A DNA stretch of 64,000 bases. Origin: Pseudomonas sp. Irchel 3H7. GTDB taxonomy: Bacteria; Pseudomonadota; Gammaproteobacteria; Pseudomonadales; Pseudomonadaceae. Within the stretch, counting starts at the first letter, position 1; each line of letters opens with the position of its first letter. A model generated the notes under the pieces. That model had not been told where the DNA came from. It searched no databases and was given only the letters and a program-made list of their open reading frames with translations. A program made the translations under genes and the position numbers. Shown in pieces: positions 1 to 10,173 of this stretch. Location: NCBI RefSeq assembly GCF_900187605.1, contig NZ_FYEA01000015.1:1-64000 (forward strand), read 5' to 3'.

Positions 1-82
1 CATCCCGAACTCAGCAGTGAAACGATGCATCGCCGATGGTAGTGTGGGGTTTCCCCATGTGAGAGTAGGTCATCGTCAAGAT
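1..82 (+). rRNA. rrf: 5S rRNA, 3' part
   Basis: The first 82 bases match the 3' two thirds of a pseudomonad 5S rRNA: the segment around CATCCCGAACTCAG, the GATGCATCGCCGATGGTAG arm and the closing GTCAAGAT. The 5' end lies left of the window, so an rRNA operon ends here. A rho-independent terminator follows within ten bases. The exact 3' end (80-82) is estimated. Confidence 0.93.
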
Positions 83-91
83 TAAATTCCG

Positions 92-125
92 AAACCCCAA
101 TTGCGAAAGCAGTTGGGGTTTTGTT
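92..125 (+). terminator. rRNA operon terminator
   Basis: AAACCCCAA (92-100) pairs perfectly with TTGGGGTTT (113-121) around a short loop, followed by TTGTTTTG. It sits ten bases after the 5S gene and ends rRNA transcription before recC. Confidence 0.9.
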
Positions 126-234
126 TTGCCCGCAGGAAAGTTCTTACAGCATTCACGGACGCCGTCCGGCTGTCATACCCTGCCGACAATGCTAAGGTTC
201 TGCCCTGGCTTTGTACTTCTCCAAGGAAACCCTT

Positions 235-3200
235 ATGCCGGACGCCCAGTCCCTCAACGCTGCATTCATGGTGGTCCAGAGCAATAGCCTGGACGAGCTG
301 CGCAGCCTTGTGATCAGCATAATGCGGCGCTATCCACTGGCCCCGCTGGAAAACGAAATCGCTCTGGTGCAGAGCAACGGTATTGCCCAGTGGCTCAAAT
401 TGGCTTTGGCTGAAGATCCAGAGGACGACGATCTCGGAGGTTGCGGCATTGCGGCGGCGATTGATGTGCAACTGCCGGGCAGTTTCATGTGGCAGCTTTA
501 TCGCATGGTATTAGGCCGAGATGAGATTCCTCCCAAATCCCTGCTCGATAAGGCCCCGCTGACCTGGCGTCTCATGCGCCTCCTCCCACAGGTCATTGAT
601 CGCCCGCATTTCGAGCCATTGCAACGCTTCCTTACCCACGACGCCGACCTGCGCAAACGCTATCAATTGTCCGAACGCCTGGCGGATCTGTTCGACCAAT
701 ATCAGGTGTACCGGGCCGACTGGCTTGAAGACTGGGCCGAAGGTCGGCATCAACTGCGCAACGTCAGGGGAGAAGTAAAGCCACTGCCCCCGACCAGTTG
801 TTGGCAGGCAGAACTGTGGCGTGCGCTGCTGGATGACGTGGGCGAGCAAGGTATGGCGCAGAGTCGTGCCGGCGTTCATCAACGCTTTATCGAACGCATC
901 AACAACCTCACCGAAGCGCCTGCGGGATTGCCATCGCGAGTGATCGTTTTCGGGATTTCTTCACTGCCAGCCCAAGTGCTTGAGGCGCTGGCCGGGCTTG
1001 CGCGTTTCAGTCAGGTCCTGCTGTGTGTACACAACCCCTGCCGGCACCACTGGGCCGATATTGTCGCCGACAAAGATCTGCTGCGGCATCAATACAAACG
1101 GCAATCGCGCAAGACTGGAATGCCCGCAGTGCTGGACCCTGAAACGCTGCATCAACACGCCCATCCACTGTTGGCTGCGTGGGGCAAACAAGGCCGGGAC
1201 TACATAAACCTGCTCGACAGCTATGACGATCCCAATAGCTATCGGGCGGCTTTTCGCGATGGCCGCATAGACCTGTTCAGCGAAACTCAACCACACAATC
1301 TGCTCAATCAACTACAGGACGATATCCTGGAGTTGCGCCCACTCAACGAAACACGTGAACATTGGCCTGCTGTCGATCTGGCAAAGGACGAGTCGATCCG
1401 TTTTCACATTGCCCACAGCGCTCAACGTGAAGTTGAAATACTGCACGACCAGCTTCTCGCGCGCTTTAGTGCCAACCCGCATCTGCGTCCGCGCGATGTG
1501 ATCGTGATGGTGCCTGACGTCGATAGCTACGCACCGCATATCCGCGCAGTATTTGGTCAGCTTGATCGCCATGATCCGCGATTCATACCCTTCACATTGG
1601 CCGATCAGGGGCAGCGCGGCCGCGATCCACTGCTGATCGCAGTCGAACACCTGCTCAAGCTTCCCGACAGTCGTTTCCCGGTCAGTGAAATCCTCGACCT
1701 GCTCGACGTTCCCGCACTTCGCGCGCGTTTTGGTGTGGAAGAGCGCGACCTGCCAACACTGCACCGCTGGATCGAAGGTGCGGGCGTGCGCTGGGGCATG
1801 AACGCCGAGCAACGCGCGGGCCTGGGGTTACCCGACGAACTAGAGCAAAACAGCTGGCATTTTGGTCTGCGCCGCATGCTTCTCGGTTACGCCGTCGGCA
1901 GTGCCAATGCGTGTGAAGGAATTGAACCCTACGATGAGATCGGCGGACTCGACGCCGCACTCATCGGGCCGTTGGTGGCTTTGCTCGATGCCCTGGAACT
2001 TGCCCACCAACAGCTCACCCAACCCGCTCAACCCAAGGAGTGGGGATACCGTTTGCAGGCGCTGATGCAACTGTTCTTCAAGGCTAGTAACGAGCATGAC
2101 GATTATTTGTTGACCCAACTCGAGGAACTGCGCGAAACCTGGCTGGAAACGTGTGAGGCCGTCGGTCTGACGGATGAGCTACCACTGACCGTGGTTCGTG
2201 AAGCCTGGCTCGCGGGGCTGGACCAAGGGCGATTGTCTCAGCGGTTTCTGGCTGGCGCCGTGAACTTCTGTACGCTGATGCCCATGCGTGCCATTCCGTT
2301 CAAACTGGTCTGCCTGCTGGGAATGAACGACGGCGACTATCCACGGGCGCAGCCGCCGCTGGACTTCGACCTCATGGGCAGCGACTACCGTCCGGGAGAT
2401 CGTTCGCGGCGTGAAGATGACCGCTATCTTTTGCTCGAAGCACTTTTGTCAGCGCGCAATCAGCTGTACATCAGTTGGGTCGGCCGCAGCATTCGCGACA
2501 ACAGTGAACGACCGGCTTCCGTGTTGATCGGCCAGTTGCGCGATCACCTCGCCAGCGGTTGGCGATTGCTCGACGAAAGCGGTGATCTGTTAAGTGCCAT
2601 GACGCAAGAGCATCCGCTGCAACCGTTCAGTGCGCGCTATTTTCATGACGGCGATCAACTCTTCAGCTATGCCAGCGAATGGCAGGTTCTGCATCAACAG
2701 CATGAGCCTCAAAACGAAACTCAGCTACTTACCCCTTATGTGCAGGAGGAGCCGTTGAGCCTGGCTTTGTTGCAGGATTTTTTACGCAATCCGGTTCGGC
2801 ATTTTTTCACCCAGCGCCTCAAGGTGTATTTCGAGGCTGCCGAAGCACCGCTGGCTGACGAAGAACCCTTCGTATTGGACGCATTGCAGCGCTATACGCT
2901 CAGCGACAGCCTGCTCGAAGCCGCTCTCAGGCAGCCGGACAATGTCGATCAGGCTTTGACTGCCCAGGCCCGCCGTCTGCAGAACAGCGGTCTGCTGCCA
3001 ATGGCCGGCTTCGGCGAGTGCCTGCAACGAGAGCTGATCGAACCTTTGCCGGATTTGCTGCAGCGTTATCAACAATTGCTGACACTCTGGCCGACCCCTC
3101 TGAACAGTGCGATGCCGATCAATCTAGAGTTGCAGGGTTTGCGTCTTGAAGGCTGGCTTGCCGGTTTGCACCAGCGCACCGACGGTGGCCTGTTGTCGGT

Positions 3201-3687
3201 CACGACCATTCCCAACAGCATTGGCTCGATCAAAAGCCGCAAATGGCATCGCCTGACCAAGCCTTGGATCAATCATCTGGTGGCCTGCGCCAGTGGACTT
3301 TCGCTGACGACAGCATTGGTCGCCAGCGACGATACCTTGCTGCTTGAACCCATGGAGCCAGCACGGGCGATACGTTTTCTTGGCGACTTGCTCCTCGCCT
3401 GGCAGGCAGGCATGCGACAGCCACTGCCAATCGCGGTAAAAACCGCTTTTGCGTGGCTTTCCCAGACCGACCCTCTGAAGGCCGAAGCCGTGGCACGTAA
3501 AGCGTATGAAGGTGACGGGCAGACCAGCGAAGGTGAGCGCCGCGAGAGCCCGGCGTTGTCCCGGCAATACGCCGACTTCGATGCATTGCTGGAGGACGAA
3601 ACATTCTCCGGTTGGTGCGACGCGTTGTATCGCCCTCTGTTTGAAGCGCCTTGGCGTTCGCTGTCCACCGAAGGGACTCGCGCATGA
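235..3687 (+). CDS. recC: RecBCD exonuclease V subunit RecC
   Basis: RecC is the Chi-recognising, DNA-splitting scaffold subunit of the cytoplasmic RecBCD helicase-nuclease that processes double-strand ends for RecA. The product is about 1150 residues, close to the 1122 of E. coli RecC. It is identified by overall sequence (for example NGIAQWLKLALAE near the N-terminus and GMNDGDYPR mid-protein) and by its place directly before recB and recD. I chose the ATG at 235 because AAGGA lies about 8 bases upstream; a TTG at 211 would add eight residues without a good site. Its stop overlaps the recB start (ATGA), so translation is coupled. RecC has inactive helicase-like and nuclease-like folds, so no catalytic motifs are expected. 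Confidence 0.96.
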   Translation: MPDAQSLNAAFMVVQSNSLDELRSLVISIMRRYPLAPLENEIALVQSNGIAQWLKLALAEDPEDDDLGGCGIAAAIDVQLPGSFMWQLYRMVLGRDEIPPKSLLDKAPLTWRLMRLLPQVIDRPHFEPLQRFLTHDADLRKRYQLSERLADLFDQYQVYRADWLEDWAEGRHQLRNVRGEVKPLPPTSCWQAELWRALLDDVGEQGMAQSRAGVHQRFIERINNLTEAPAGLPSRVIVFGISSLPAQVLEALAGLARFSQVLLCVHNPCRHHWADIVADKDLLRHQYKRQSRKTGMPAVLDPETLHQHAHPLLAAWGKQGRDYINLLDSYDDPNSYRAAFRDGRIDLFSETQPHNLLNQLQDDILELRPLNETREHWPAVDLAKDESIRFHIAHSAQREVEILHDQLLARFSANPHLRPRDVIVMVPDVDSYAPHIRAVFGQLDRHDPRFIPFTLADQGQRGRDPLLIAVEHLLKLPDSRFPVSEILDLLDVPALRARFGVEERDLPTLHRWIEGAGVRWGMNAEQRAGLGLPDELEQNSWHFGLRRMLLGYAVGSANACEGIEPYDEIGGLDAALIGPLVALLDALELAHQQLTQPAQPKEWGYRLQALMQLFFKASNEHDDYLLTQLEELRETWLETCEAVGLTDELPLTVVREAWLAGLDQGRLSQRFLAGAVNFCTLMPMRAIPFKLVCLLGMNDGDYPRAQPPLDFDLMGSDYRPGDRSRREDDRYLLLEALLSARNQLYISWVGRSIRDNSERPASVLIGQLRDHLASGWRLLDESGDLLSAMTQEHPLQPFSARYFHDGDQLFSYASEWQVLHQQHEPQNETQLLTPYVQEEPLSLALLQDFLRNPVRHFFTQRLKVYFEAAEAPLADEEPFVLDALQRYTLSDSLLEAALRQPDNVDQALTAQARRLQNSGLLPMAGFGECLQRELIEPLPDLLQRYQQLLTLWPTPLNSAMPINLELQGLRLEGWLAGLHQRTDGGLLSVTTIPNSIGSIKSRKWHRLTKPWINHLVACASGLSLTTALVASDDTLLLEPMEPARAIRFLGDLLLAWQAGMRQPLPIAVKTAFAWLSQTDPLKAEAVARKAYEGDGQTSEGERRESPALSRQYADFDALLEDETFSGWCDALYRPLFEAPWRSLSTEGTRA

Positions 3688-6600
3688 GTACAAAGACACC
3701 CCTCGCACTGGCCTTTCCCCTACAGGGCAGCCAGTTGATCGAAGCCAGTGCCGGTACCGGTAAAACCTTTACCATCTCGGCTTTGTATCTGCGGCTTATC
3801 CTCGGACATGGTGACGAGGCGAGTGGATTCGGCCGCGAATTGCTGCCACCACAGATTCTCGTGGTGACCTTCACCGATGCCGCGACCAAGGAGCTGCGTG
3901 AGCGCATACGTACGCGTCTGGCTGAGGCAGCTCGATTCTTTCGTGACGAAACGGCTGCGCCCGATGCATTGATCGCCGAATTGCGTGACCAATTCGACAC
4001 CCAACAATGGCCCGGTTGTGCCAACCGCCTCGATGTCGCCGCGCAGTGGATGGACGAGGCCGCCGTCTCAACCATCCACAGTTGGTGTCAGCGCATGTTG
4101 CGTGAGCATGCGTTCGACAGCGGCAGCTTGTTCACCCAATCCCTGGAAACCGATCACAGCGACTTGCTCGGCGAAGTGCTGCGCGATTACTGGCGACTGT
4201 TCTGTTACCCGATGCAGGGCGATGCCTTGAATTGGGTTCGCAGCAATTGGGGGGGGCCGGCGGCGTTATTGCCTCGCGTGCGCGGGCTGTTCGCCAGTGA
4301 GCGTGACAGCGACGAGGGCAAGGCGCCTGCGGAGCTTATAGATGAGTGTCTGCAAGAACGCCGCGTGGCGTTGATCGAACTGAAAATGCCCTGGCGCCAG
4401 TGGGCAGACGAATTGCTCGCCATTTGCCAGCAAGGCGTCGCGAGCAAAACCGTCGACGGGCGCAAGATGCAGGCGCGTTACTTTGAGCCGTGGTTCGAAA
4501 AGCTCAAGGCATGGGCCGAAGACGAGACCTTGGAGCAACTGGATATCGGTACTGGTTTCACTCGACTGACCCCCGACGGGATGGCGGAAGCGTGGAAAGG
4601 CCAGGCTCCAGGTCACCCGGGTCTGGATGCCATGTCAAAGCTCAAGTCGAGCCTCGATGCATTGCCGACCCCCGATGCCGCTGTGTTGCAACATGCTGCC
4701 AAATGGGTCGGCGCACGCTTTGAAGAAGAGAAGCGGCGTCGCGCCGAGATGGGCTTTGACGACATGTTGTTGCGCCTTGATGCCGCTCTGCAATCCGACG
4801 GAGGCGAACGTCTTGCGACGTTGATTCGCGAGCAGTTCCCGGTCGCACTGATCGACGAATTCCAGGATACCGATCCGGTGCAGTATCGAATCTTCGAAAG
4901 CATCTATCGCATCGAAGAGAACAGTCCCGAGACCGGCCTGTTCCTGATCGGTGACCCGAAGCAGGCGATCTACGCTTTCCGCGGTGCAGACATCTACACC
5001 TACCTGCGCGCGCGTCAGGCCACCACTGGCCGACTGCATACACTGGGCACCAACTTCCGCTCCAGCCATGGCATGGTCAACGCGGTCAATCATGTATTCG
5101 AGCGCGCCGAGTCCCGAGAGCAGGGACGCGGCGCGTTTTTGTTCCGCGAGAAAAACGGCGACAACCCGGTGCCGTTCCTGCCCGTGGAATCTCAGGGCCG
5201 CAAGGAACGCCTGCAGGTTGCCGGGCAGGAAGTCGCAGCGTTGAATGTCTGGCACTTGTCCAGCGACCAGCCACTGTCCGGCGTGGTCTATCGCCAGCAA
5301 TTGGCAGCGGCGTGCGCCAGCGAAATCACCGCGCTGCTCAATGGCGGACAAAGCGCTGACGCGGGGTTTGTTCAGGACGGCAAAGACTTCAGAGGTCTGA
5401 GGCCGTCCGACATTGCGATTCTCGTGCGCGACGGCAAAGAAGCCCAGGCCGTACGCGCTGAACTCGCCGCCCGAGGTGTGCGCAGCGTTTATCTGTCGGA
5501 CAAGGATTCGGTATTCGCGGCTCAAGAAGCTCACGATCTGCTGTCCTGGCTCAAGGCCTGTGCCGAGCCGGATGTCGAGCGCTCCCTGAAAGCCGCATTG
5601 GCCTGTATCACCCTGAACCTGCCATTGGCCGAGCTGGAACGTCTGAACCAGGACGAACTGGTCTGGGAAACCCGGGTCATGCAGTTCCGTGGCTATCGCG
5701 AGCTATGGCGCAAGCAAGGTGTGCTGCCGATGTTGCGCCGCCTGCTGCACGACTTCCACCTGCCGCAAACCTTGATGAAACGCACCGATGGCGAGCGTGT
5801 ACTGACCAACCTTTTGCACTTGTCGGAGTTGATGCAGCAAGCGGCTGCGGAACTGGACGGTGAACAAGCGCTGATTCGCCATCTGGCCGAATTGTTGGCA
5901 GTGTCCGGCCAGGCCGGCGAAGAGCAGATTCTGCGTCTGGAAAGTGATGAGCAACTGGTCAAGGTCGTGACCATCCACAAGTCCAAAGGCCTGGAGTATC
6001 CATTGGTGTTCTTGCCGTTCATTTGCTCGGCAAAACCCGTGGATGGCAGTCGCTTGCCACTGCATTATCACGACGCCGAGGGCAGGGCTCAGGTGAGCCT
6101 GAAACCAACTGCCGAGTTGGTAGCGCAAGCGGACGATGAGCGTCTGGCCGAAGACTTGCGCTTGCTCTACGTTGCGTTGACTCGCGCACAACATGCCTGC
6201 TGGTTAGGCGTGACGGATCTCAAACGGGGCAATAACAACAGCTCGGTGCTGCACCTGTCGGCGCTGGGTTATCTGCTTGGTGGTGGCGCATCGCTTGGCG
6301 AGTCCAGCGAACTGAAACGCTGGCTTCAAGACCTGCAACAGGATTGCCCGGCTATCCATATCGATGAAATGCCCCAACCCACCGACGAGCATTACCAGCC
6401 CCCGCGCAACGATGCCGTGCTGAGTGCGACACTGCTGCCCAAGCGCAAAGCCAGCGAAAACTGGTGGATCGCCTCCTACAGCGCTCTGCGCATCAGCGAT
6501 GTGTTGAGTATCGGCAGCGATGAAGCACCGGACAGCCCGCAAGCGCAAAAGCTGTTTGATGACGAACGCCTTGATCCCGACGCGCCGCGCGACATCATTG

Positions 6601-7373
6601 CCGGCGGTGCCGATATCCACCGCTTCCCGCGCGGTCCCAATCCGGGAACGTTTCTTCACGGATTGCTGGAATGGGCCGGTGACGACGGCTTCGCCGTTTC
6701 CCGCGAAGCGCTGGAAGATGCGATTGCCCGGCGCTGCAATTTGCGCGGCTGGGAGGGCTGGATCAATACTCTGAGTGACTGGCTGCAACATTTACTGCAG
6801 TCGCCATTGCCGATTGCAGGTGGGCAGCCGCCAGTTGTTCTGGAGCAACTGAAGCAGTATCGGGTCGAGATGGAATTCTGGTTCGCCAGCCATAAGGTCG
6901 ATGTAGTCAAACTCGACGAACTGGTGCGGCAGCACACTCACAGGGGCGTGGCCCGTGTGGCGGCAGAACCGGTGCAACTCAACGGCATGTTCAAAGGTTT
7001 TATCGACCTGACCTTCGAACACAATGGCCGTTACTACGTGGCCGACTACAAATCCAACTGGCTCGGCGTGGACGACCTGGCCTACACCGAGCAGGCCATG
7101 GAACAGTCGATCCTCGACAACCGTTATGACCTGCAATACGTGCTGTACCTGTTGGCGTTGCATCGCCAGCTCAAGGCACGACTGCCTGATTACGATTACG
7201 ACCGGCATGTCGGCGGCGCGTTGTATCTGTTCCTGCGTGGCACACGTGCTGACAGTCGCGGGGTGTATTTCGCCCGGCCGCCACGTGAGCTGATCGAGCG
7301 TCTCGACCGAATGTTTCAAGGGAAACCTGAACCCAAGACCGAGCCCGCCTGGGAACAGGGAGTCCTGCTATGA
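3684..7373 (+). CDS. recB: RecBCD exonuclease V subunit RecB (helicase-nuclease)
   Basis: RecB is the 3'-5' SF1 helicase and the only nuclease of RecBCD. The product is about 1229 residues (E. coli 1180). Visible motifs: Walker A EASAGTGKTFT near residue 20; motif II LIDEFQDTDPVQY; motif III GDPKQAIYAFRGAD; motif V VVTIHKSKGLEYPLVF; motif VI RLLYVALTRA. The C-terminal nuclease domain keeps GFIDLTFEHNGRYYVADYKSN, which supplies the two Asp and the Lys of the PD-(D/E)XK site. The ATG at 3684 overlaps the recC stop by 4 bases and the recB stop overlaps recD in the same way, so the three subunits are translationally coupled. It looks intact. Confidence 0.97.
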   Translation: MSTKTPLALAFPLQGSQLIEASAGTGKTFTISALYLRLILGHGDEASGFGRELLPPQILVVTFTDAATKELRERIRTRLAEAARFFRDETAAPDALIAELRDQFDTQQWPGCANRLDVAAQWMDEAAVSTIHSWCQRMLREHAFDSGSLFTQSLETDHSDLLGEVLRDYWRLFCYPMQGDALNWVRSNWGGPAALLPRVRGLFASERDSDEGKAPAELIDECLQERRVALIELKMPWRQWADELLAICQQGVASKTVDGRKMQARYFEPWFEKLKAWAEDETLEQLDIGTGFTRLTPDGMAEAWKGQAPGHPGLDAMSKLKSSLDALPTPDAAVLQHAAKWVGARFEEEKRRRAEMGFDDMLLRLDAALQSDGGERLATLIREQFPVALIDEFQDTDPVQYRIFESIYRIEENSPETGLFLIGDPKQAIYAFRGADIYTYLRARQATTGRLHTLGTNFRSSHGMVNAVNHVFERAESREQGRGAFLFREKNGDNPVPFLPVESQGRKERLQVAGQEVAALNVWHLSSDQPLSGVVYRQQLAAACASEITALLNGGQSADAGFVQDGKDFRGLRPSDIAILVRDGKEAQAVRAELAARGVRSVYLSDKDSVFAAQEAHDLLSWLKACAEPDVERSLKAALACITLNLPLAELERLNQDELVWETRVMQFRGYRELWRKQGVLPMLRRLLHDFHLPQTLMKRTDGERVLTNLLHLSELMQQAAAELDGEQALIRHLAELLAVSGQAGEEQILRLESDEQLVKVVTIHKSKGLEYPLVFLPFICSAKPVDGSRLPLHYHDAEGRAQVSLKPTAELVAQADDERLAEDLRLLYVALTRAQHACWLGVTDLKRGNNNSSVLHLSALGYLLGGGASLGESSELKRWLQDLQQDCPAIHIDEMPQPTDEHYQPPRNDAVLSATLLPKRKASENWWIASYSALRISDVLSIGSDEAPDSPQAQKLFDDERLDPDAPRDIIAGGADIHRFPRGPNPGTFLHGLLEWAGDDGFAVSREALEDAIARRCNLRGWEGWINTLSDWLQHLLQSPLPIAGGQPPVVLEQLKQYRVEMEFWFASHKVDVVKLDELVRQHTHRGVARVAAEPVQLNGMFKGFIDLTFEHNGRYYVADYKSNWLGVDDLAYTEQAMEQSILDNRYDLQYVLYLLALHRQLKARLPDYDYDRHVGGALYLFLRGTRADSRGVYFARPPRELIERLDRMFQGKPEPKTEPAWEQGVLL

Positions 7374-9478
7374 GCCGCACCTTTGCCGATCTGCTCCCCA
7401 CGCCGCTGGCAGCCGACAGCCTGTCGAGGCTTTCGCCGCTGACCAGCGCCGATGATCTGTTGATCTTGCTCACTCGTTGGGTCGAGCGTGGCTGGCTGCG
7501 TGCGCTGGACAAAGCATTCGTCGCGTTCCTTCACGAACTCGAGCGCGATACGGATCCGCTGGTGCTGCTCGCTGCCGCCCTGACCAGTCATCAACTTGGC
7601 CACGGTCATGTCTGTCTCGATCTGTACGAGACCCTGAAAGCTCCTGACTTCGCGCTGTCGCTGCCCCCCGAAGGAGACGTGCAAGGTGGTGTGTTGCTGC
7701 TGCCTTCGCAATTGCTCGAGGCGCTCGATGGCGCTCACTGGTGCAAGGTTCTGGCGAGCAGCTCCCTGGTCGCACTGGCGGCGGACACCCGTGATAGCGC
7801 AGAGCAACGCCCGCTGGTGCTGTCGGGCAAACGCCTGTATCTGCGACGCTACTGGACCTACGAACGGCGCATCGACACGGCGTTGCGCGAGCGTCTGCAA
7901 CAAGTCGAGCCGACTCCGGACGATCTGCCGCAGCGGTTGAATGAGTTGTTCGGATCAGCGAGAACCGGTGAGGTGATCGACTGGCAGAAACTCGCCTGTG
8001 CCATCGCGACCCGTGGCGCCTTCAGCATCGTCACCGGCGGCCCGGGCACTGGCAAGACCACCACAGTGGTGCGGTTGCTGGCTCTGCTGCAAGCGCCGGC
8101 AGTCGCCACCGGTCATCCGCTGCGGATTCGTCTGGCGGCACCGACGGGAAAGGCTGCGGCGCGGCTGACCGAGTCCATCAGCCAACAAGTGCAGTCGCTG
8201 AAAGTCAGCGAAGAGGTGCGGGCGAAGATCCCTTGCGACGTCACCACCGTGCACCGTCTGCTGGGCAGTCGTCCCGGCACCCGGCACTTTCGGCATCATG
8301 CAGGCAATCGCCTGCCATTGGATGTGCTGGTGGTCGACGAAGCTTCGATGATCGACCTGGAAATGATGGCCAATCTGCTCGATGCCTTGCCAGCCCATGC
8401 ACGACTGGTGTTGCTCGGTGACAAGGATCAATTGGCTTCTGTTGAGGCCGGCGCAGTGCTAGGCGATTTGTGCCGGGATGCCGAGGGTGGCTGGTACAAC
8501 CCGCAGACCCGACAGTGGCTGGAATCGGTCAGCGGTGAGTCGCTGCAGGACAGTGGCTTGCATGAAGACGTCGAGGGTGCTCACCCGCTGGCCCAGCAAG
8601 TGGTCATGCTGCGTCACTCCCGGCGTTTCGGCGAGGGCAGCGGGATCGGTCAGCTCGCGCGTCGGGTCAATCAGCAGCTGCCGGATGAAGCGCGTCAGTT
8701 GCTCGCGGCCGGGCACTATGACGATGTGTATTCGTTGCCGCTCAAGGGCGAACAGGATCATAAACTGGAGCGCCTGTTGCTGGAGGGGCACGGCGACGGC
8801 CCGCAGGGTTACCGCCATTATCTGAGTGTTCTGCGTGATCAGCGTCCACCGTCGGGCAGACCCCTCGAACATCCGGACTGGATTATTTGGGCCCGCGAAG
8901 TCTTGCAGGCGTTCGATACATTTCAGCTGTTGTGTGCAGTGCGCAAAGGGCCATGGGGCGTTGAAGGTCTGAATCAACGGATCACCGCCGCGCTGCTGAG
9001 GGCCCGTCTGATCGAAAGCGATCAGCAATGGTACGAAGGTCGGCCAGTCCTGATGACTCGCAACGATTACGGTCTGGGCTTGATGAACGGCGACATCGGG
9101 ATCGCCCTCAAGCTGCCCGAGCGCGAAGGACCCGACGCGGGCAAACCGGTGTTACGCGTGGCGTTCCCGCGCAACGATGGCCAGGGCGGCGTGCGTTTCG
9201 TATTGCCCAGCCGGCTCAATGACGTCGAAACCGTCTACGCCATGACGGTGCACAAGTCCCAGGGCTCGGAGTTTGCCCACACCGCGCTGATCCTGCCCGA
9301 CGCCTTGAACCCGGTATTGACCAAAGAATTGATCTACACCGGCATCACCCGGGCCAAGCATTGGTTCACCCTGATTGAATCCCGGCCGGGGGTATTTGAG
9401 GAAGCGGTGCAGCGAAAGGTCAAACGCCTGAGCGGGCTGATGCTGGAACTGGAGGAAGGGGGCGTGCCCGCGAGGTGA
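7370..9478 (+). CDS. recD: RecBCD exonuclease V subunit RecD (helicase)
   Basis: RecD is the 5'-3' SF1 helicase of RecBCD. It is needed for fast processive unwinding and for control of the RecB nuclease. The product is 702 residues, longer than the 608 of E. coli RecD. Motifs seen: Walker A GGPGTGKTTTVVRLL near residue 223; DEAS Walker B in VVDEASMIDLEMM; GDKDQLASVEAGAVLGDL; and C-terminal MTVHKSQGSEFAHTAL followed by YTGITRAK. The start overlaps the recB stop (ATGA). The operon order C-B-D without a ptrA gene between recC and recB differs from E. coli. Confidence 0.96.
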   Translation: MSRTFADLLPTPLAADSLSRLSPLTSADDLLILLTRWVERGWLRALDKAFVAFLHELERDTDPLVLLAAALTSHQLGHGHVCLDLYETLKAPDFALSLPPEGDVQGGVLLLPSQLLEALDGAHWCKVLASSSLVALAADTRDSAEQRPLVLSGKRLYLRRYWTYERRIDTALRERLQQVEPTPDDLPQRLNELFGSARTGEVIDWQKLACAIATRGAFSIVTGGPGTGKTTTVVRLLALLQAPAVATGHPLRIRLAAPTGKAAARLTESISQQVQSLKVSEEVRAKIPCDVTTVHRLLGSRPGTRHFRHHAGNRLPLDVLVVDEASMIDLEMMANLLDALPAHARLVLLGDKDQLASVEAGAVLGDLCRDAEGGWYNPQTRQWLESVSGESLQDSGLHEDVEGAHPLAQQVVMLRHSRRFGEGSGIGQLARRVNQQLPDEARQLLAAGHYDDVYSLPLKGEQDHKLERLLLEGHGDGPQGYRHYLSVLRDQRPPSGRPLEHPDWIIWAREVLQAFDTFQLLCAVRKGPWGVEGLNQRITAALLRARLIESDQQWYEGRPVLMTRNDYGLGLMNGDIGIALKLPEREGPDAGKPVLRVAFPRNDGQGGVRFVLPSRLNDVETVYAMTVHKSQGSEFAHTALILPDALNPVLTKELIYTGITRAKHWFTLIESRPGVFEEAVQRKVKRLSGLMLELEEGGVPAR

Positions 9479-9597
9479 GAATCCCGACGATGGGTGGCGA
9501 TTACTGACCAACCGGTCAGTGGTCACTGTCTCGCTGGTGTTTCACTGCTGTGCTATCGTTGCGGCATCATTTCGCTACGATCCAAGAGAATCCCTGC

Positions 9598-10173
9598 ATG
9601 AAGGTGTCTGTCTGGGCGACAGGGCGCGTAGTTGTCTGCAAGCACGCGTTGCTTGTCGGTCTGCTCTGGTTGTTGACGGGGGCGGCTGTCGCACAGTCGC
9701 AAGCGCCGACGGGCATGGCCGAACAACGGGCCAAATCTGTCACTCAGGTCGTTCTTGGCATTCTCAGCTACGCGCGCTGGCCGGTGGAGCCGGCGCAATT
9801 GCGCCTGTGCATCGTCGGCCCCACCGAATACACCGACGACTTGGTCAAAGGCACCACGCAAGCCACTGGCCGGCCGGTCACCGTACGTCGCCTGCTGGCC
9901 GACAACCCGGCGATCGTCAGCGAATGCGATGCGGTGTACATCGGCAAACTTACGGCGGATGAACGCACTCGTTTGTTCGCTTCGCTGATTGGTCATCCAG
10001 TACTGAGCATCAGCGAAGGTGGCGATCAATGCACGGTCGGTAGCCTGTTCTGTCTGCGCGTTGGCGATGAGCAAGTGTCCTTCGAGGTCAATCTCGACTC
10101 CGTTGCCCGCAGCGGCGTGCGCATTCACCCCAGCGTGCTGCAGCTGTCGCGTCGCAAACCGGCGGCACCATGA
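9598..10173 (+). CDS. yfiR: YfiR family periplasmic repressor of YfiN (DUF4154)
   Basis: In P. aeruginosa YfiR is a small periplasmic protein that binds and silences the diguanylate cyclase YfiN. The product here is about 191 residues from the ATG at 9598. It has a signal peptide with a hydrophobic core (LLVGLLWLLTGAAVA) and the DUF4154 pattern: YARWP early, LRLCIVG, ECDAVYIG, and the paired cysteines in GGDQCTVGSLFCLRVGD that form redox-sensitive disulphides in the known protein. An upstream ATG at 9550 is less likely because the signal peptide starts naturally at 9598, with AAGAGA ahead of it. It overlaps the yfiN start by 4 bases. The order R-N-B and the partners make the assignment firm. 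Confidence 0.9.
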   Translation: MKVSVWATGRVVVCKHALLVGLLWLLTGAAVAQSQAPTGMAEQRAKSVTQVVLGILSYARWPVEPAQLRLCIVGPTEYTDDLVKGTTQATGRPVTVRRLLADNPAIVSECDAVYIGKLTADERTRLFASLIGHPVLSISEGGDQCTVGSLFCLRVGDEQVSFEVNLDSVARSGVRIHPSVLQLSRRKPAAP